Positions 1 through 10,971 of a stretch of DNA of 64,000 nucleotides are shown here, one piece after another. The notes beneath the pieces were generated by a model, which was given only the letters and a program-made list of their open reading frames with translations, did no database searches and was not told the origin of the DNA. The stretch comes from Dioscorea cayenensis subsp. rotundata (taxonomy: Eukaryota > Streptophyta > Magnoliopsida > Dioscoreales > Dioscoreaceae). A program made the translations under genes and the position numbers. How positions within the stretch are numbered: position 1 is the first letter of the stretch; each line of letters begins with the position of its first letter. The stretch is from the NCBI RefSeq assembly GCF_009730915.1, contig NC_052480.1, positions 4,774,001 to 4,838,000 of the forward strand, given 5' to 3'.

Positions 1-74
1 AAACACGGGCACACCATGATTTTCTCTTGTCCAAACTCTCAATGTCTGATCCCCCGTGAGTTTGTGGAGGGGGG
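1..74 (+). mobile_element. 3' internal end of a copia element (copia B) with polypurine tract
   Basis: This short stretch runs into a G-rich purine tract (GGAGGGGGG, ending at 74) directly followed by a TGTTAGGG...CCTAACA repeat. A polypurine tract followed by TG is what precedes the 3' LTR of a plus-strand LTR retrotransposon. The rest of the element lies outside the window. Assignment to copia rests on the short LTR and on position; no diagnostic domain is visible here. Confidence 0.5.
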
Positions 75-253
75 TGTTAGGGAATACAGCTGTGTATACA
101 ACTGTATATCTATATGTTAGGGAATATAGCTATGTATACAGCTGTATATCTATATTTGTATAGCTACCATATTTATATACCTATGCATCTATATATATAT
201 CTTGTACATTGTTATTTTATGTATGAAAGACTTGTGATCTTTTCCACCTAACA
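75..253 (+). mobile_element. 3' LTR of copia B (179 bp)
   Basis: The block starts TGTTAGGG and ends CCTAACA, giving the inverted TG...CA ends of an LTR. It follows a polypurine tract and is abutted at 254 by the interior of a different copia pol gene (copia A), so copia B appears to be inserted in copia A with its left end outside the window. The expected 5-bp target duplication would be GTCTT (254-258), but its partner cannot be seen. Confidence 0.55.
77..156 (+). repeat. 40-bp tandem duplication inside the copia B LTR
   Basis: Two adjacent 40-bp units, 77-116 and 117-156, both begin TTAGGGAATA and end with a TATATCTATAT stretch. They differ at a few positions. Such duplications are common in the U3 region of short copia LTRs. 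Confidence 0.8.
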
Positions 254-1583
254 GTCTTTAACCAATGTCTTATATGTGCCAGATTTTAAATACAATCTAT
301 TGTTTGTTGCACAACTAATTAGGCAATATTCTTTGATTACCAAATTTTCACCCACTTTTTGTTCTATTCAGGACCCTTCCACTAATAAGAATGTTATAGT
401 GGGCAGTTGGTTTAATGAGCTATACAAACTAAATTCTTCTTTTCTAAAAGGTTTTCTTACGTCATCTGTTGATTCTTTAAAGAATTCTTTTACAATAAAT
501 CTTCATTCTATTTATCTTGTAAATTCTTCAGTTCTATAAGTTCAAACAGATTTATTTAAGTTTCATGCTAGACTTGGACATAGTTCAATGTCAAAACTTT
601 CTCATAATGATGAGTGCAAGCATCTTTGCACTTCTCATTTCTTTTGTGATACATGTGGTATGGCCTAGCATCATAGATTGCCTTTTAACAGAAGTGTTAC
701 TTCCTCTGCATCACTTTTTGAGTTAATACATATTGATCTTTAGGGCCCTTACAAAATTTCTGCCCTAAATGGTGTGAAATATTTTTTTTCACCATTGTTG
801 ATGACAAGAGTAAGGCAACTTGGACCTATTTGGTGCATTCAAAAGACCAAGTTTGTCATATTCTTACTTTATTCGTTAATTATGTTTCAAATCATTTCAA
901 TGTTAAACCAAAGTTTCTCAGGTACGATAATGGGACTGAAATCATTAACAATCATTGTGCATATCTTTTATCTAATCAAGGTATTATTCATCAAAAATCT
1001 ATGACTCATACCCCTCAACAAAATGGCATTGTAGAAAGAAAACATAGGCACCTGTTAGAAACTGTTCGATCCTTACATATTCATGCTAACTTTCCTCAAA
1101 CATTTTGAGGGGATTGCATTTTGGCTGCAACATATCTTATTAACAAAATGCCTATGGCTATTTTGAATTGGAAAACTCCTTTTGAGATATTGCATGGTTA
1201 TCTTCCAACTTATCATACTCTTAGAACTATAGGTGGCTAAACAATCCACCATAAATAGTGCTAAACAAGACAAATTTGCTTCTAAAGCTAAAAGGTGTGT
1301 TCTTATTGCCTACCCTCCTAATCTAAAAGGTCACAAATTGTATGATCTTGAGTCTAAAACAACTTTCACTATTAGAGATGTTCTTTTTAAGGAAGATGTT
1401 TTCCCATTTCATCCAGAGGCTGTTATTCCACATCAACATTTCCATAAATCACAAAATGTCTCTTTCCCTTTTGATCATACTGACTTTGTTGCTGAACGCC
1501 TATTTCATTCAAACTCTAGTCCTTCATCTTCAGACAGTTCAATTGCTCCTGGTACCTCCACTAATTCTCAATCACCTAGAAAA
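254..1583 (+). pseudogene. Copia A pol, 5' part (protease end to integrase C-terminal region)
   Basis: The translation begins with a VLYVPDF-type motif that marks the end of copia protease, then a GAG-pre-integrase zinc-finger region (HARLGH, then CDTCG) near 560-660. The integrase core follows, with an FTIVDD block near 785, a RYDNGTE block near 920 and TPQQNGIVERKH near 1010-1045. A basic C-terminal segment in another frame covers 1240-1583. There are stops at about 668, 741 and 1106 and a frame change near 1240. The sequence continues at 7004 after the gypsy insertion. It would have encoded the copia polyprotein; it is nonfunctional here. Confidence 0.85.
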
Positions 1584-2007
1584 TGATACGACCCAAGGCA
1601 GCACCACACAAGAGCACCGTTCGAGCCGGTGTGAGCTCCTAGAACAATGAAGAAAAAGGAAAATAGAAGGAGAAGTTTAGCACTCCAGAAGTCCCATAAT
1701 TCATTCCATGCCTCTTCTGATAACCCCTAAACTGATTATATCCTTAACAACTACAGAGACAACAGACAAACACTCTGTCCAAGAACTAAAATACTGCGCC
1801 ACTACCAAACCCAAGGATGACAAGCTTTCTATCATATCTCCAGCTTACCATGCTTCCACTACCCTCTGTTTGTCTCGTGATCATCCCTCGAAATCCTCGA
1901 GCCATGATGGATGTGTCTTGGTCTGAGTTTTTTTATCAGGTGGGGCTTCTTCATAGATCACATGAGTTGGTTCCACCATGCTGGGTCCGACTGAACGGGT
2001 CGCATCA
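1584..2007 (-). repeat. Gypsy 3' LTR (424 bp)
   Basis: It is highly similar to 6569-6998 and shares the same TG...CA ends. The differences are a few substitutions and short indels, for example an ATCTCCAGCT duplication present only in the right copy near 6826. The internal side has a weak purine tract (GGCGGGAG read on the minus strand) just before it, as expected for a 3' LTR. Confidence 0.93.
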
Positions 2008-2023
2008 CTCCCGCCATCGTCGA

Positions 2024-5000
2024 AGACCACCTTGTCCTCAAGGTGGAAGCTAGGGAAATGTTGGCAGAACTTCTTGATCGGTTCCCAGGTGGCATCTTCT
2101 AATGCGGTATCTTGCCATTGCATGAGTACTTGTTATTGCAAATGGCTACTGGTTTCGGCTGGTGGGTATCCTCGCCGCAACTTGGCTGTAAATGGCAGGT
2201 TTCTGCAACTGCTTCCCCTCGAAATGGCTTCAGTGTAGATATGTCAAAAACAGGGTGGATGCTGCTTGTTACTGGCAAATTCAAGTGATAAGCAACGGGC
2301 CCAATGCACTTCTCCATAGAGAAAGGTCTTTAATACCGTTGCGAGAGCTTTTGTGATTTGCAACACGCAACCGTGCTTTATCGATATGGTTGCAAGTAAA
2401 CAAGCACTTGGTCCCCTACTGACAGTTGGAGCTCGCGCCTTCGAGCATTGGCTTTCTGCTCCATCCGTTGTTGTGCTTGGCGGAGATTATCTTTCAACGA
2501 GCGTAGCACTGCATCTCGTTCCTGAAGAAGTTCCTCAAGTGCTTGGAGCGTTGTGGATCCCTTAGAATAGGCTGGAATCGTGGGCGGTGTTCGACCATAG
2601 AGGCCTTGATAGGGTGACATTTTGAGACCACTGTGGAAACTGGTGTTGTAAGAGAACTCTGCCCAAGTGAGGAAATCGACCCAAGTAGCAGGCCGGCCAT
2701 GGGTGAAAGTTCGTAGGTATTGTTCCAGACCCCTGTTTACTACTTTCGAATGGCCATCGGTTTGGGGGTGATAAGCGGTGCTGTGTCGTAGCTTGGTGCC
2801 GCTGAGTTCAAACAAACTTTTCCAAAAATGGCTTACGAATATTGGGTCCCTGTCGGAGATGATGGAACTGGGAAAACCATGATGCTTGACCACAGTGTCG
2901 GCAAACACCTTAGCCACCTTAGTTGCAGTGAACCGGGTGGGAAGAGCTGCAATATGTGCCGATTTTGAAAGGCGATCAACAACCACCATGATGACAGTAT
3001 TCCCTCACGACGACGGTAGCCCGGTAATGAAGTCCATTGTCACCTCATCCAAAACCATTGAAGGAATTGGCAGTGGTTGGAGTAAGCCGGCCGGGGCTTG
3101 CGTCATGACTTTGATTTGTTGGCATTTCCTGCACTCGGCCACGTATGTCTCCACGTCTCTTCGCATATGGGGCCAATAAAAATGGGTGGATAATCGAACC
3201 AAGGTCCGTTTGATTCCAGCATGCCCAGCCATCGGGGTATCATGAAATTCCCGAAGTAGCGCTTCACGAATGGGAGAATGGGGACTGATATAATATCTAT
3301 TAAGGAATAAGAGTATCCCGTTCCTCGATGCATACGCTGTCGATAAGCTCCCTTCCGCTAGTTGACGATGTAGAGCTTGGAAATCAGGGAGCTCAGCATT
3401 CTCTCTGCAGAGGGCCTCCATGAACTCGGGAATAGGCTGACTGGCTAACTTCATGTACTGGAATTGCTGGCCTGGAAGGGTCTCTATCAACTCCTCGTGC
3501 ATCCGAGAGAGCGCGTCTGCTGCGAGGTTGGCACGACCCAGTTTGTATTCTATCCAAAAATGGTACCCCAGTAGATTTTGAATGTATCTCTGTTGCTCGG
3601 GTGTTTGTATCACCTGTTGTAGCAGTTTTTTGACGCTTCGATGGTCAATTCGGATAATAAAAAAGTGGCTGAATAGGTACGGGCGCCACTTCTGTACAGC
3701 CTCTGAAATAGCATATAATTCCTTGAGATATGTCGAAGATGTGTGCATGATGGGGTTCAGCTTTCGACTGAAATAAGAAATTTGGTGGCTCGTTTGCATG
3801 AGCACTGCTCTTATACCAGTGTTTGAAGCATCCGTCTCGATGATGAAGGTTTCCTGGAAATCCGGTAACTTGAGAACAGGTGCCGCCACCATCGCCTTCT
3901 TAAGGGATTCGAAAGCTACTGTAGCTTCGAGCGACCAGGTGATCCATCTTTACACAGGAGATTGTTGAGTGGTGCTGCAATAGTGGCATAGTCATGAATG
4001 AATCTCCGGTAGTACCCTGTAAGACCCAGGAATCCTCGCAGCTGCTTCTGAGATGTTGGGGTTGGCCAATGTAGCATAGTAGCTATCTTCTCCAGATCCG
4101 CTCGCACGCCTGAAGATGAAATGAGATGTCCCAAATATTAGATTGTCTCTTTGCAGAAGGAGCACTTCGATAACTTGATAAAGAAATTATGTGCATGAAG
4201 GCGAGCCAATACTTGATCTAGATGCGAGCTATGGTCCTTCATGGTCGCGCTGTAAACTAGTATATCATCGAAGAAAATGATGACGAAATGGCGGAGATAG
4301 GCAGAGAGAACTTGGTTCATAGCAGCCTGAAATGTAGACGGGGCATTAGATAAACCAAAAGGCATAACCAAAAATTCAAAATGACCTTCGTGAGTCCGAA
4401 ACGCAGTCTTGTATGTATCTTTGGAGTTCATCCTAATTTGGTGGTAACTGGAGCGCAAATCCAGCTTGCTGAATACCCTTGTGCCGCCGAGCTCATCAAG
4501 TAACTCATCGATGGTAGGGATCGGGAATTTGTCTTTGATAGTCACGGCGTTGAGAGCACGATAGTCCACACAGAAACGGTAAGATCCATCCTTCTTCTTC
4601 ACCAATAGAATAGGAGATGAGAATGGGCTTCGACTGGGTCTGATGATGCCTTGTTCCAACATCTCATGCACCATTCGCTCCATCTCATTCTTCTGAAAAT
4701 GCGGGTAACGATAGGGTCGCACATTCATCGGTTTCGCATCTAGGGCAAGATTGATTTGATGATCAACGGCTCGATGTGGAGGAAGCTGGGTGGGAAGACC
4801 AAACAATGAGTTGTAGTTCTGAAGTACCTGAAGCACAGACAGAGACAAATCAGCTGGGAACGCCAAGTTGGATGAATCTTCTTTGATGGCTGGTGTTTGT
4901 GGTGCTTGTATGGGGATTTGGTGGAGTTCGAACAGACTAGAGTACTCAGTGTTCTAAATCAGGCCTTGTAGTTGGTGAAGGAAAATGAGTCGTGGTGGCT

Positions 5001-5238
5001 GTGGTACGTCTCCGCGAAGGATCACGGTGCTTCCCTGCCTCTGGAACTCCATAGATGGTTCAAAGTAATCATGAGTGACCTTTCCTAGCAGTTGTAACCA
5101 TTGGATTCCCAAAACCAAGTCTGGTCCTTCAATAAGGAGGACATAGAGATCCACCAAAAACTGGTGGCCCTGCAATTTAATCATGACCTGAGGGCAATAA
5201 TAGGAGCATACTAGGTAGTCGTCATTACCTACGTATAC
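2024..5238 (-). pseudogene. Gypsy pol: protease remainder, RT, RNase H, integrase, chromodomain
   Basis: Reading on the minus strand, the end of protease (VLGIQWL block, about 5110) is followed by reverse transcriptase at about 4700-4150, with VDYRALN, SKLDLRSSYHQI and an FFDD catalytic box in place of the usual Y-x-DD. RNase H (TDAS, then DALSRMHEEL) covers about 3880-3480. The integrase zinc-binding region (H...C-x2-C, about 3240-3110) leads to an integrase core with the DRDP and YHPQTDG blocks at about 2860-2760. A chromodomain remnant (ATWEP, then FPSFHLEDKV) lies at about 2090-2030. There are stops near 5237, 4951, 4136 and 3004 and a frame shift near 3900-3930. It encoded a polyprotein for replication and chromatin-targeted integration and is now inactive. 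Confidence 0.9.
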
Positions 5239-6528
5239 TCAGAACGGTGGGGTTGGTTGGATGGGAAGACTCAACACCTCAGTGATGGTGGGTTTGATGA
5301 AGTTGTGGGTACTCCCACTATCGATGAGGACCTGGTAATAGTGCCCCGCGATCTCACCCCGTAAACGGAGGGACCATGGACTCCCAGCTCCGGCCAAGGT
5401 GTTTAGGCTGGAAATGTTGCCTGTGACTAGCTCGTCCTCGGGTATAGGTTGATCCTCTGCATCTTTTGTTTCCTCTGGATCATCGTCCTCTGTTCCTAGA
5501 AGTAAGAAGAACTTGCTCCTGCAGCAATGGCCGGGTCTAAACTTTTGGTCATAGTTGAAACAAAGCCCTTTGGCTCGGCGGTCCGAGATTTCAGTTGGGG
5601 AAAGGCGTCTGATGGGTAACTGGGGTGGAAAGGTTTGAGGGGTTAGTTTTTGAGGGGGAGTTGGTGTTTGAGTAACTGGTGGTAATGCTAGTAGGGGAGC
5701 TGGTGGTTTTCTAGCGGGTGCTTGTATGGGTGGTGGGTGTTTCAGAGCTGGTATAGGTAGTGGTATGGCCGGAGTTTGTCGTGGTGTCCACTTGGTCCAA
5801 GAACGTATGTCATTCTTAGTCTCCTCTGCGCGTGCTTCATATGCGCGAGCGAGCTCAAAGGTTTCCATGAGAGTGGCCGGTCGAGATAGCTTCAACTCCT
5901 TGCGTATCTCGGGTCGCAACCTAGTGATGAAAAATGAGATCAGCAATGGTTCTGGAATCCCACAGACCTTGTTCATCAGTGCTTCAAATTCTGATTGGAA
6001 CTCCGCCACTGTGCCACCCTGTGTGAGTTTGGAGAGATCACCTTGGTAGTCTTCGAACTTTGATGGGCCAAAACGCTTCTGAATGTGTAATAAGAAAGTT
6101 GGCCACGTTGTGATGAGGTTGTTAGCCTTCATCCATTGGAACCAATCGGATGCTTGTCCCTCCATGAGAAATGATGCTATGCACAAATGGAGATTCGTCA
6201 GGGTGTTATGGAAGTTGAAATACTCCTCGACTCGAAAACACCATGTAGTCGGGTCGTGGCCGTCAAACCGTGGGATGTCCACCTTTAGAGCACGAAGAAG
6301 TGGAACAAGGTCTGGCTCTCCTGTGGATGGTTCACCGGACTTCACCGGAGTAGTCGGACTGAGCAATGGATCCAACGGTTCTGCGGTGCCCAGAAACTGA
6401 TCGCGAAGGTCATCTAGAAGCCCTTCTACTTGTTGCACATATTGCTTGAAGGATTGGAAATCCACTGCTTGGCTCTGTAGCTACGCTTGGATTGTCTTCA
6501 AAACCGCAAGTAAGTCCTGATCCGCCAT
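5239..6528 (-). pseudogene. Gypsy gag with N-terminal part of protease
   Basis: The natural start is the ATG at 6528 (MADQDLLAVLK). One in-frame TAG occurs at codon 16, after which the frame is open to 5239. A retrotransposon gag domain spans about 6270-5800 (RFDGHDPTTW onward) and a proline-rich linker follows. A single zinc knuckle near 5570-5520 reads CFNYDQKF...HCC; its second metal-binding cysteine is replaced by tyrosine. The protease active site DSGSTHNF is at about 5320-5300, before a stop. The capsid-like protein would have packaged element RNA. The early stop and damaged knuckle suggest loss of function. Confidence 0.85.
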
Positions 6529-6568
6529 GGTTTGTGAGTAGTTCAACTCTCAATGAAAGCACCAGAAA

Positions 6569-6998
6569 TGATACGACCCCAGGCCGCACCACACAAGAGC
6601 ACCGTTCGAGCCGGTGTGAGCTCCTAGAACAATGAAGAAAAAAGAAAATAGAAGAAGTTTAGCACTTCAGAAGTCCCATAATTCATTCCATACCTCTTCT
6701 GATAACCCCAACCTGATTATATCCCCAACAACTACAAAGACAACAGACAAACACTCTGTCCAAGAACTAAAATACTGCGCCACTACCAAACCCAAGGGTG
6801 ACAAGCTTTCTATCATATCTCCAGCTATCTCCAGCTTACCATGCTTCCACTACCCTCTGTCTGTCTCGTGATCATCCCTCGAAATCCTCGAGCCATGCTG
6901 GACGTGTCTTGGTCCGAGTATTTTTATCAGGTGGGGCTTCTTCATAGATCACATGAGTTGGTTCCACCATGCTGGGTCCGACTGAACGGGTCGCATCA
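6569..6998 (-). repeat. Gypsy 5' LTR (430 bp)
   Basis: This is the partner of 1584-2007 with identical termini. On the minus strand the internal region begins right after it with TTTCTGGTGCTTTCATTGAG, the place where a primer-binding site belongs. I do not assign the primer tRNA. GAAAA follows at 6999-7003. Confidence 0.93.
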
Positions 6999-7003
6999 GA
7001 AAA

Positions 7004-8041
7004 TCTCTTAGAAATGTTCTAAAACCTGTTTGGATGCAAGATTATGTTTGTACAGTTCATTCCAGAGATCCACTTACATCCTCATTTCTTCCTAAAACAC
7101 CTTTTCCCTTATTTTCACCATTTGATATGTCTCTTTATCCAATTGATTATGTGGTTTCATTAGCAAATGTGTGGGTTGTTCATGAACCCAATTCTTATTC
7201 CCAAGCTAAACTTGGGATTTAACATCCTTGCCTTATGGACAGACTGCTATAAATCCTAAATGGGTTTAGGAAATTAAATATAAATCAGATGATAGTGTTG
7301 AGAGGTTAAAGGCGAGATTGGTTGTTAAAGGCTATAGTCAAAAGGAGGGTAAGGATTACACACACTTTTTCTCCCGGTAGCCAAACTAGACACTGTTAGA
7401 GTCTTAATTGCTTTGGCTACTGCTAAACAATGGCTTCTTCACCAACTTATATAAACAATGCTTTTTTACATGGCCATATTACATAAGACATCTACATGAA
7501 TCCTCCTGGAGGTTATTCCAAAGCCCTACCTGGACAAGTATGTAAATTAAGGAAATCCTTATATGGTTTAAAACAGGCTTCTAGGCAATGAAACCAAGAG
7601 TTCTCCAAATTTCTCATCAATCTTGGCTTTCTTCAATAAAGCATGATTACTCACTATTTGTTAAATTTGTTGGTGAGAACTTTACTGCAGCTTTGGTTTA
7701 TGTTGATGACATACTTCACATGAAGTATGGCTGCAACGACTTGTGAACTTTTTTGGTTAAGCTGTCCTTCAAAATTTACGCATTCCAGTTTCTTATCCTA
7801 TTACTTTGTTTTGTGACAACAAAGCAACCCAACAGATTGCAGCTAATCCATGTTATTATGAAAGAACCAAACATCTAGATATTGACTATCATTTTGCTTG
7901 GGAGAAAATCCAAGACGGGTTTCTTCAAATGGCTTATATTCCTAGTCAGTTGCAATTGGCAGATATCATGACAAAGCCTCTTGGAGCAGCACAACATTTT
8001 CTCTTATGTTCCATGTTGGGTCTTCTTGCTGCTCGAACTTA
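7004..8041 (+). pseudogene. Copia A pol, 3' part (RT and RNase H)
   Basis: The copia reverse transcriptase resumes after the gypsy insertion. A KARLVVKGYSQKEG block lies near 7305-7350, KSLYGLKQASRQ near 7555-7590 and the YVDD active site near 7695-7710. A deletion then jumps to the end of RNase H at 7800-8040 (DNKATQQIAANP, RTKHLDIDYHF, DIMTKPL), which is open to the stop before the polypurine tract. Several stops and shifts lie upstream. This is a dead copy. Confidence 0.85.
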
Positions 8042-8049
8042 AGGAGGGA

Positions 8050-8253
8050 TGTGAAGTATGGTAAACAGTTCTGATTAACAATATAGTTTGTTTGTAAATT
8101 TTGTTAGATAATCACGTGGTCAAAATTAATTTGTTAAGATTTTGATTTATAGGTTATAGTTTGTTAAGTTCTGATGGATACATACACATTGTTTCTAAAG
8201 CAAAAAATGAGTTCTTTTGTAAGGAGGTTTATGAACAGAGAAAGTTCTCTTTT
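8050..8253 (+). repeat. Copia A 3' LTR, left piece
   Basis: It begins TGTGAAGTATGG immediately after a purine tract. It is cut at 8253 by the L1 insertion and most likely resumes at 14864 and ends TTTTCACA at 14892, giving a total near 233 bp with matching TGTGAA/TTCACA ends. No second LTR is available in the window to confirm the exact ends. Confidence 0.55.
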
Positions 8254-8268
8254 AGAACTCCAGGGAGA

Positions 8269-10962
8269 ATGAGTCTCCTCCGAGACCTGTGGGGCGTTGC
8301 CGGCGGTGGTGAGTCTGAAGAAGGTGGTCATCAAGGAGGAAGCGAAGGAGGGTTGGCTGCTGAGACGGAAATCAGAGACAAGGCTCGTGAAATGTCGTAC
8401 GCTCAAGTGGTTCATTCGTCTTCGTCGGAAGGAGGTGGCGCTTCAAAGTCATTGGCAGGTAAGTTCTCTGCTATTGACCAACAACGGGTGGAGAGGAAAC
8501 TCACAGGGTCTAAACGTCCGAGATCTCCAAGAGACAAGGGTTGCGGCCGTTGCTTCCGTTCTTCTCATAGGACGGCCGAGTGCAGGCATCAGGTGGTATG
8601 CCTGCGTTGTTCTGGTGTCGGTCATTTGGCTGCCAAGTGCTCGGTGGTGCTGCAGAGGAGTCCGCATCGTAAACGCCATGTTCGTTCCAAAGCTATGGGA
8701 CAGCAGGGGGGAACACAAGTGCATCCGGTCCCTAGTGGGGCTTCGGGGGTGTTGCCGGTTTCTCAGGTGATGGGGGCACCGGAGAGACAGCGTCGGGCGA
8801 CCATCTCGCTCCCGCTGTCCCCGGAGGTTACTGCTACCCGTGAGGAGTTGGGGAAAGTGGCGATCCTATCTTTGGTTTCCGGATTCGTCAATGAAGCGAG
8901 TATTCTGGAGATCGCCCCGTCACTCATCAATGTTTCCCTCGCCGGGCCTATTACTCCCTTGACTGAATGCTCATTTCTGGTTCCTTTGGCGAGTCGGTCG
9001 GAGGTGAAGGAAGTTTGTAAGCTTAGCACTTTTAAAGCATCCACTAAGGACGGCCCATGTTTGCTGAAGCTCGCCCCTTGGTCTGCGGAGTTGGGCGCGG
9101 AGGGGAGAGCATCGGGGGATGGCATCTGGGTTTTAATTTGGAATCTCCCTCTTCACGCATGGTCCTGGAATATTATCGTTGATGTTCTTCGACCGGTGGG
9201 CGAGCTTGTGGCTCTTTCTCAGGCTACGGTTCCACACAAGCGTTTTATATCTGCGTTGGTCCGTCGGCGTGTTGGCGTTTCTCTTCCGTTGGAGCTCGAC
9301 CTCAGCCTGGGGATGAGGAAATACGCTGTCATCTTCACGGGTGAACGAGAGGCTTTTCCTTTGTTCCGGCGGGACCTTGGAAGGTACGTATTACCTGAGT
9401 TGAGTGTTGAGGTGGCTGCTGCTCCCCCGCTGATTCGGCGTTCCACCCATGAAGTTCCTCCGGAGGACAAAGGCAAGAAAGCACAAGCGGTCCACTCTGC
9501 CGGTCAGGCGGACGATGGGACGGTGGAGCCTTGCTCCCGTCCCGGTGGCATGGATACTCAGCTGTTACATATGGCGGTGAATCCTGATCAGCATGCTGAT
9601 GTGGTTCCATCTCACTGTGCTAACTCTGTGGAGACGTCGCCGGTGGCCGTGGTTGAGCTTGGCTCCCACGGCGGAGTTAATGAGATGGTTACACGACCTC
9701 GGACGGCTGCGCGTCGGACCGATGGTCGCGTTGAAATTCTCCGTCGATCCGATGGTCCATCTTTGGCTCGGTCCTCCGGTTTTGAGAAGGGATCGAGACG
9801 TGATGTGGCTGGGTCGTGGAGCTCGAGACCACGACGTGTCGAACGCTGGGCTGCTCGACAGCCGAAGAACCAACGTGTTTTAAATTCGGATGGCAGTTTG
9901 CAGGTGATGGCGACGTTCGGAGCTTCCGATGTCTGCGCTGCTGATGTGGTTAGGAATGGCGGCGTGGATGTTTCTCAGGGAAAGCCACGTGGGGTAAAGA
10001 ATTGTACGAAGCTGGAGCATGTGATGGAAGATCCTATCCTCACTAATGTTGGGCTGGACCCGTTGCTGGACCAGGTTTTCGGGCATGGTAATAATGATAT
10101 GTTCCATGGGGACCCTGTTCTGATATGTGATGTGGGTTCTTCTGTGGCCCAAGAAGTGGGCTCTTTTGTGGCCCAAGAGACTAATGCTATTTGCCCTATG
10201 GAGGGTGTTTCTGTGCCTCAACTAGACTCTAGTACTGGGCCGGCCCATATCATAGAATCCGGGCCCGAGGTGAGTGATGCTATAGGGCCTCGCTCTGTCC
10301 CTAGTCCTACGCCTTCTAAGGTGCATGGGCCTGGCCTTCCTGCTGGGCCAGATTATTCTAGTGTGGATTTTAGAGACAGCTCTTCTATTCCCACTTTCAC
10401 CCCCCCACCGGGTTTTATTTGGCAATTCCTAGCGAGGGTTTGGGCTCTTGTTCCGGGATCAGATATCACGTCGTTACCACTTGCTAGTGCTCCGAAGGAG
10501 GGGGATGACTTCGGTCTCCATTCCGAGGTGGGGGGTTCGTCTAGTAGCAATGTCGAATCTGATGACTCGGTGTTTGTCTTTGAGAAGAAGCTTCGGCAGC
10601 TTCTACCTGGTCTTGCTGGAGACACTGACAGTTCCCTTGATGATCAAGATAAAGGAACTAGGAGAAGTGGGAGACCTAAAAAGCCGTCCAAGAGGTTCAA
10701 TGAGGATGCAGGGTTTGTCGCTGAGCCGCCGAAGCCAGCAAAAAAGAAAGGGGACCACGGCACTTCGGTGGAAGGTACTTCTAAACCTCTCCTCATTTCC
10801 GAATGGACTGATACTCAATTGTTGAACTATTGTAATGCTTGTGGCATCTCTTTTACGGAACATGTTTCTGATTGTCTTAGTCACTTACGGGGGATGAAGC
10901 AGATGCGTTCTGCTTCCATCCTGAAACAGGCGGTGACCTCATCTGAGGTCCGGGAGAATTAG
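8269..10962 (+). CDS. L1 ORF1: RNA-binding protein with CCHC knuckles (897 aa, open)
   Basis: The start is the ATG at 8269 (MSLLRDLWG). The open frame continues upstream to 8161, but those codons are host LTR sequence beyond the insertion junction. Residues about 87-125 hold two CCHC-type knuckles: C-x2-C...H-x4-C from CGRCF onward, then C-x2-CSGVGHLAAKC. A DUF4283/RRM-like segment follows at about 200-385 (GIWVLIWNLPLHAW near its middle). The rest is a long low-complexity region and a basic stretch (RRSGRPKKPSKRF) near residue 800. ORF1 proteins of plant L1s coat the element RNA. The whole 897-codon frame is intact while ORF2 next door is badly broken. Confidence 0.8.
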   Translation: MSLLRDLWGVAGGGESEEGGHQGGSEGGLAAETEIRDKAREMSYAQVVHSSSSEGGGASKSLAGKFSAIDQQRVERKLTGSKRPRSPRDKGCGRCFRSSHRTAECRHQVVCLRCSGVGHLAAKCSVVLQRSPHRKRHVRSKAMGQQGGTQVHPVPSGASGVLPVSQVMGAPERQRRATISLPLSPEVTATREELGKVAILSLVSGFVNEASILEIAPSLINVSLAGPITPLTECSFLVPLASRSEVKEVCKLSTFKASTKDGPCLLKLAPWSAELGAEGRASGDGIWVLIWNLPLHAWSWNIIVDVLRPVGELVALSQATVPHKRFISALVRRRVGVSLPLELDLSLGMRKYAVIFTGEREAFPLFRRDLGRYVLPELSVEVAAAPPLIRRSTHEVPPEDKGKKAQAVHSAGQADDGTVEPCSRPGGMDTQLLHMAVNPDQHADVVPSHCANSVETSPVAVVELGSHGGVNEMVTRPRTAARRTDGRVEILRRSDGPSLARSSGFEKGSRRDVAGSWSSRPRRVERWAARQPKNQRVLNSDGSLQVMATFGASDVCAADVVRNGGVDVSQGKPRGVKNCTKLEHVMEDPILTNVGLDPLLDQVFGHGNNDMFHGDPVLICDVGSSVAQEVGSFVAQETNAICPMEGVSVPQLDSSTGPAHIIESGPEVSDAIGPRSVPSPTPSKVHGPGLPAGPDYSSVDFRDSSSIPTFTPPPGFIWQFLARVWALVPGSDITSLPLASAPKEGDDFGLHSEVGGSSSSNVESDDSVFVFEKKLRQLLPGLAGDTDSSLDDQDKGTRRSGRPKKPSKRFNEDAGFVAEPPKPAKKKGDHGTSVEGTSKPLLISEWTDTQLLNYCNACGISFTEHVSDCLSHLRGMKQMRSASILKQAVTSSEVREN

Positions 10963-10971
10963 TTGTGTTTT

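Larger units (their letters stand above)
1584..6998 (-). mobile_element. Chromovirus-type Ty3/gypsy retrotransposon with both LTRs and GAAAA target duplication
   Basis: The element is bounded by two LTRs that start TGATACGACC and end GTCGCATCA. It is flanked by the perfect 5-bp duplication GAAAA at 1579-1583 and 6999-7003, inside copia A. Coding order on the minus strand is gag, protease, RT, RNase H, integrase, then a chromodomain-like C-terminus, which is the Ty3/gypsy order with the chromovirus hallmark. All long frames are interrupted by stops or shifts, so it is not autonomous now. The 5' LTR is the right-hand copy. Confidence 0.93.
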
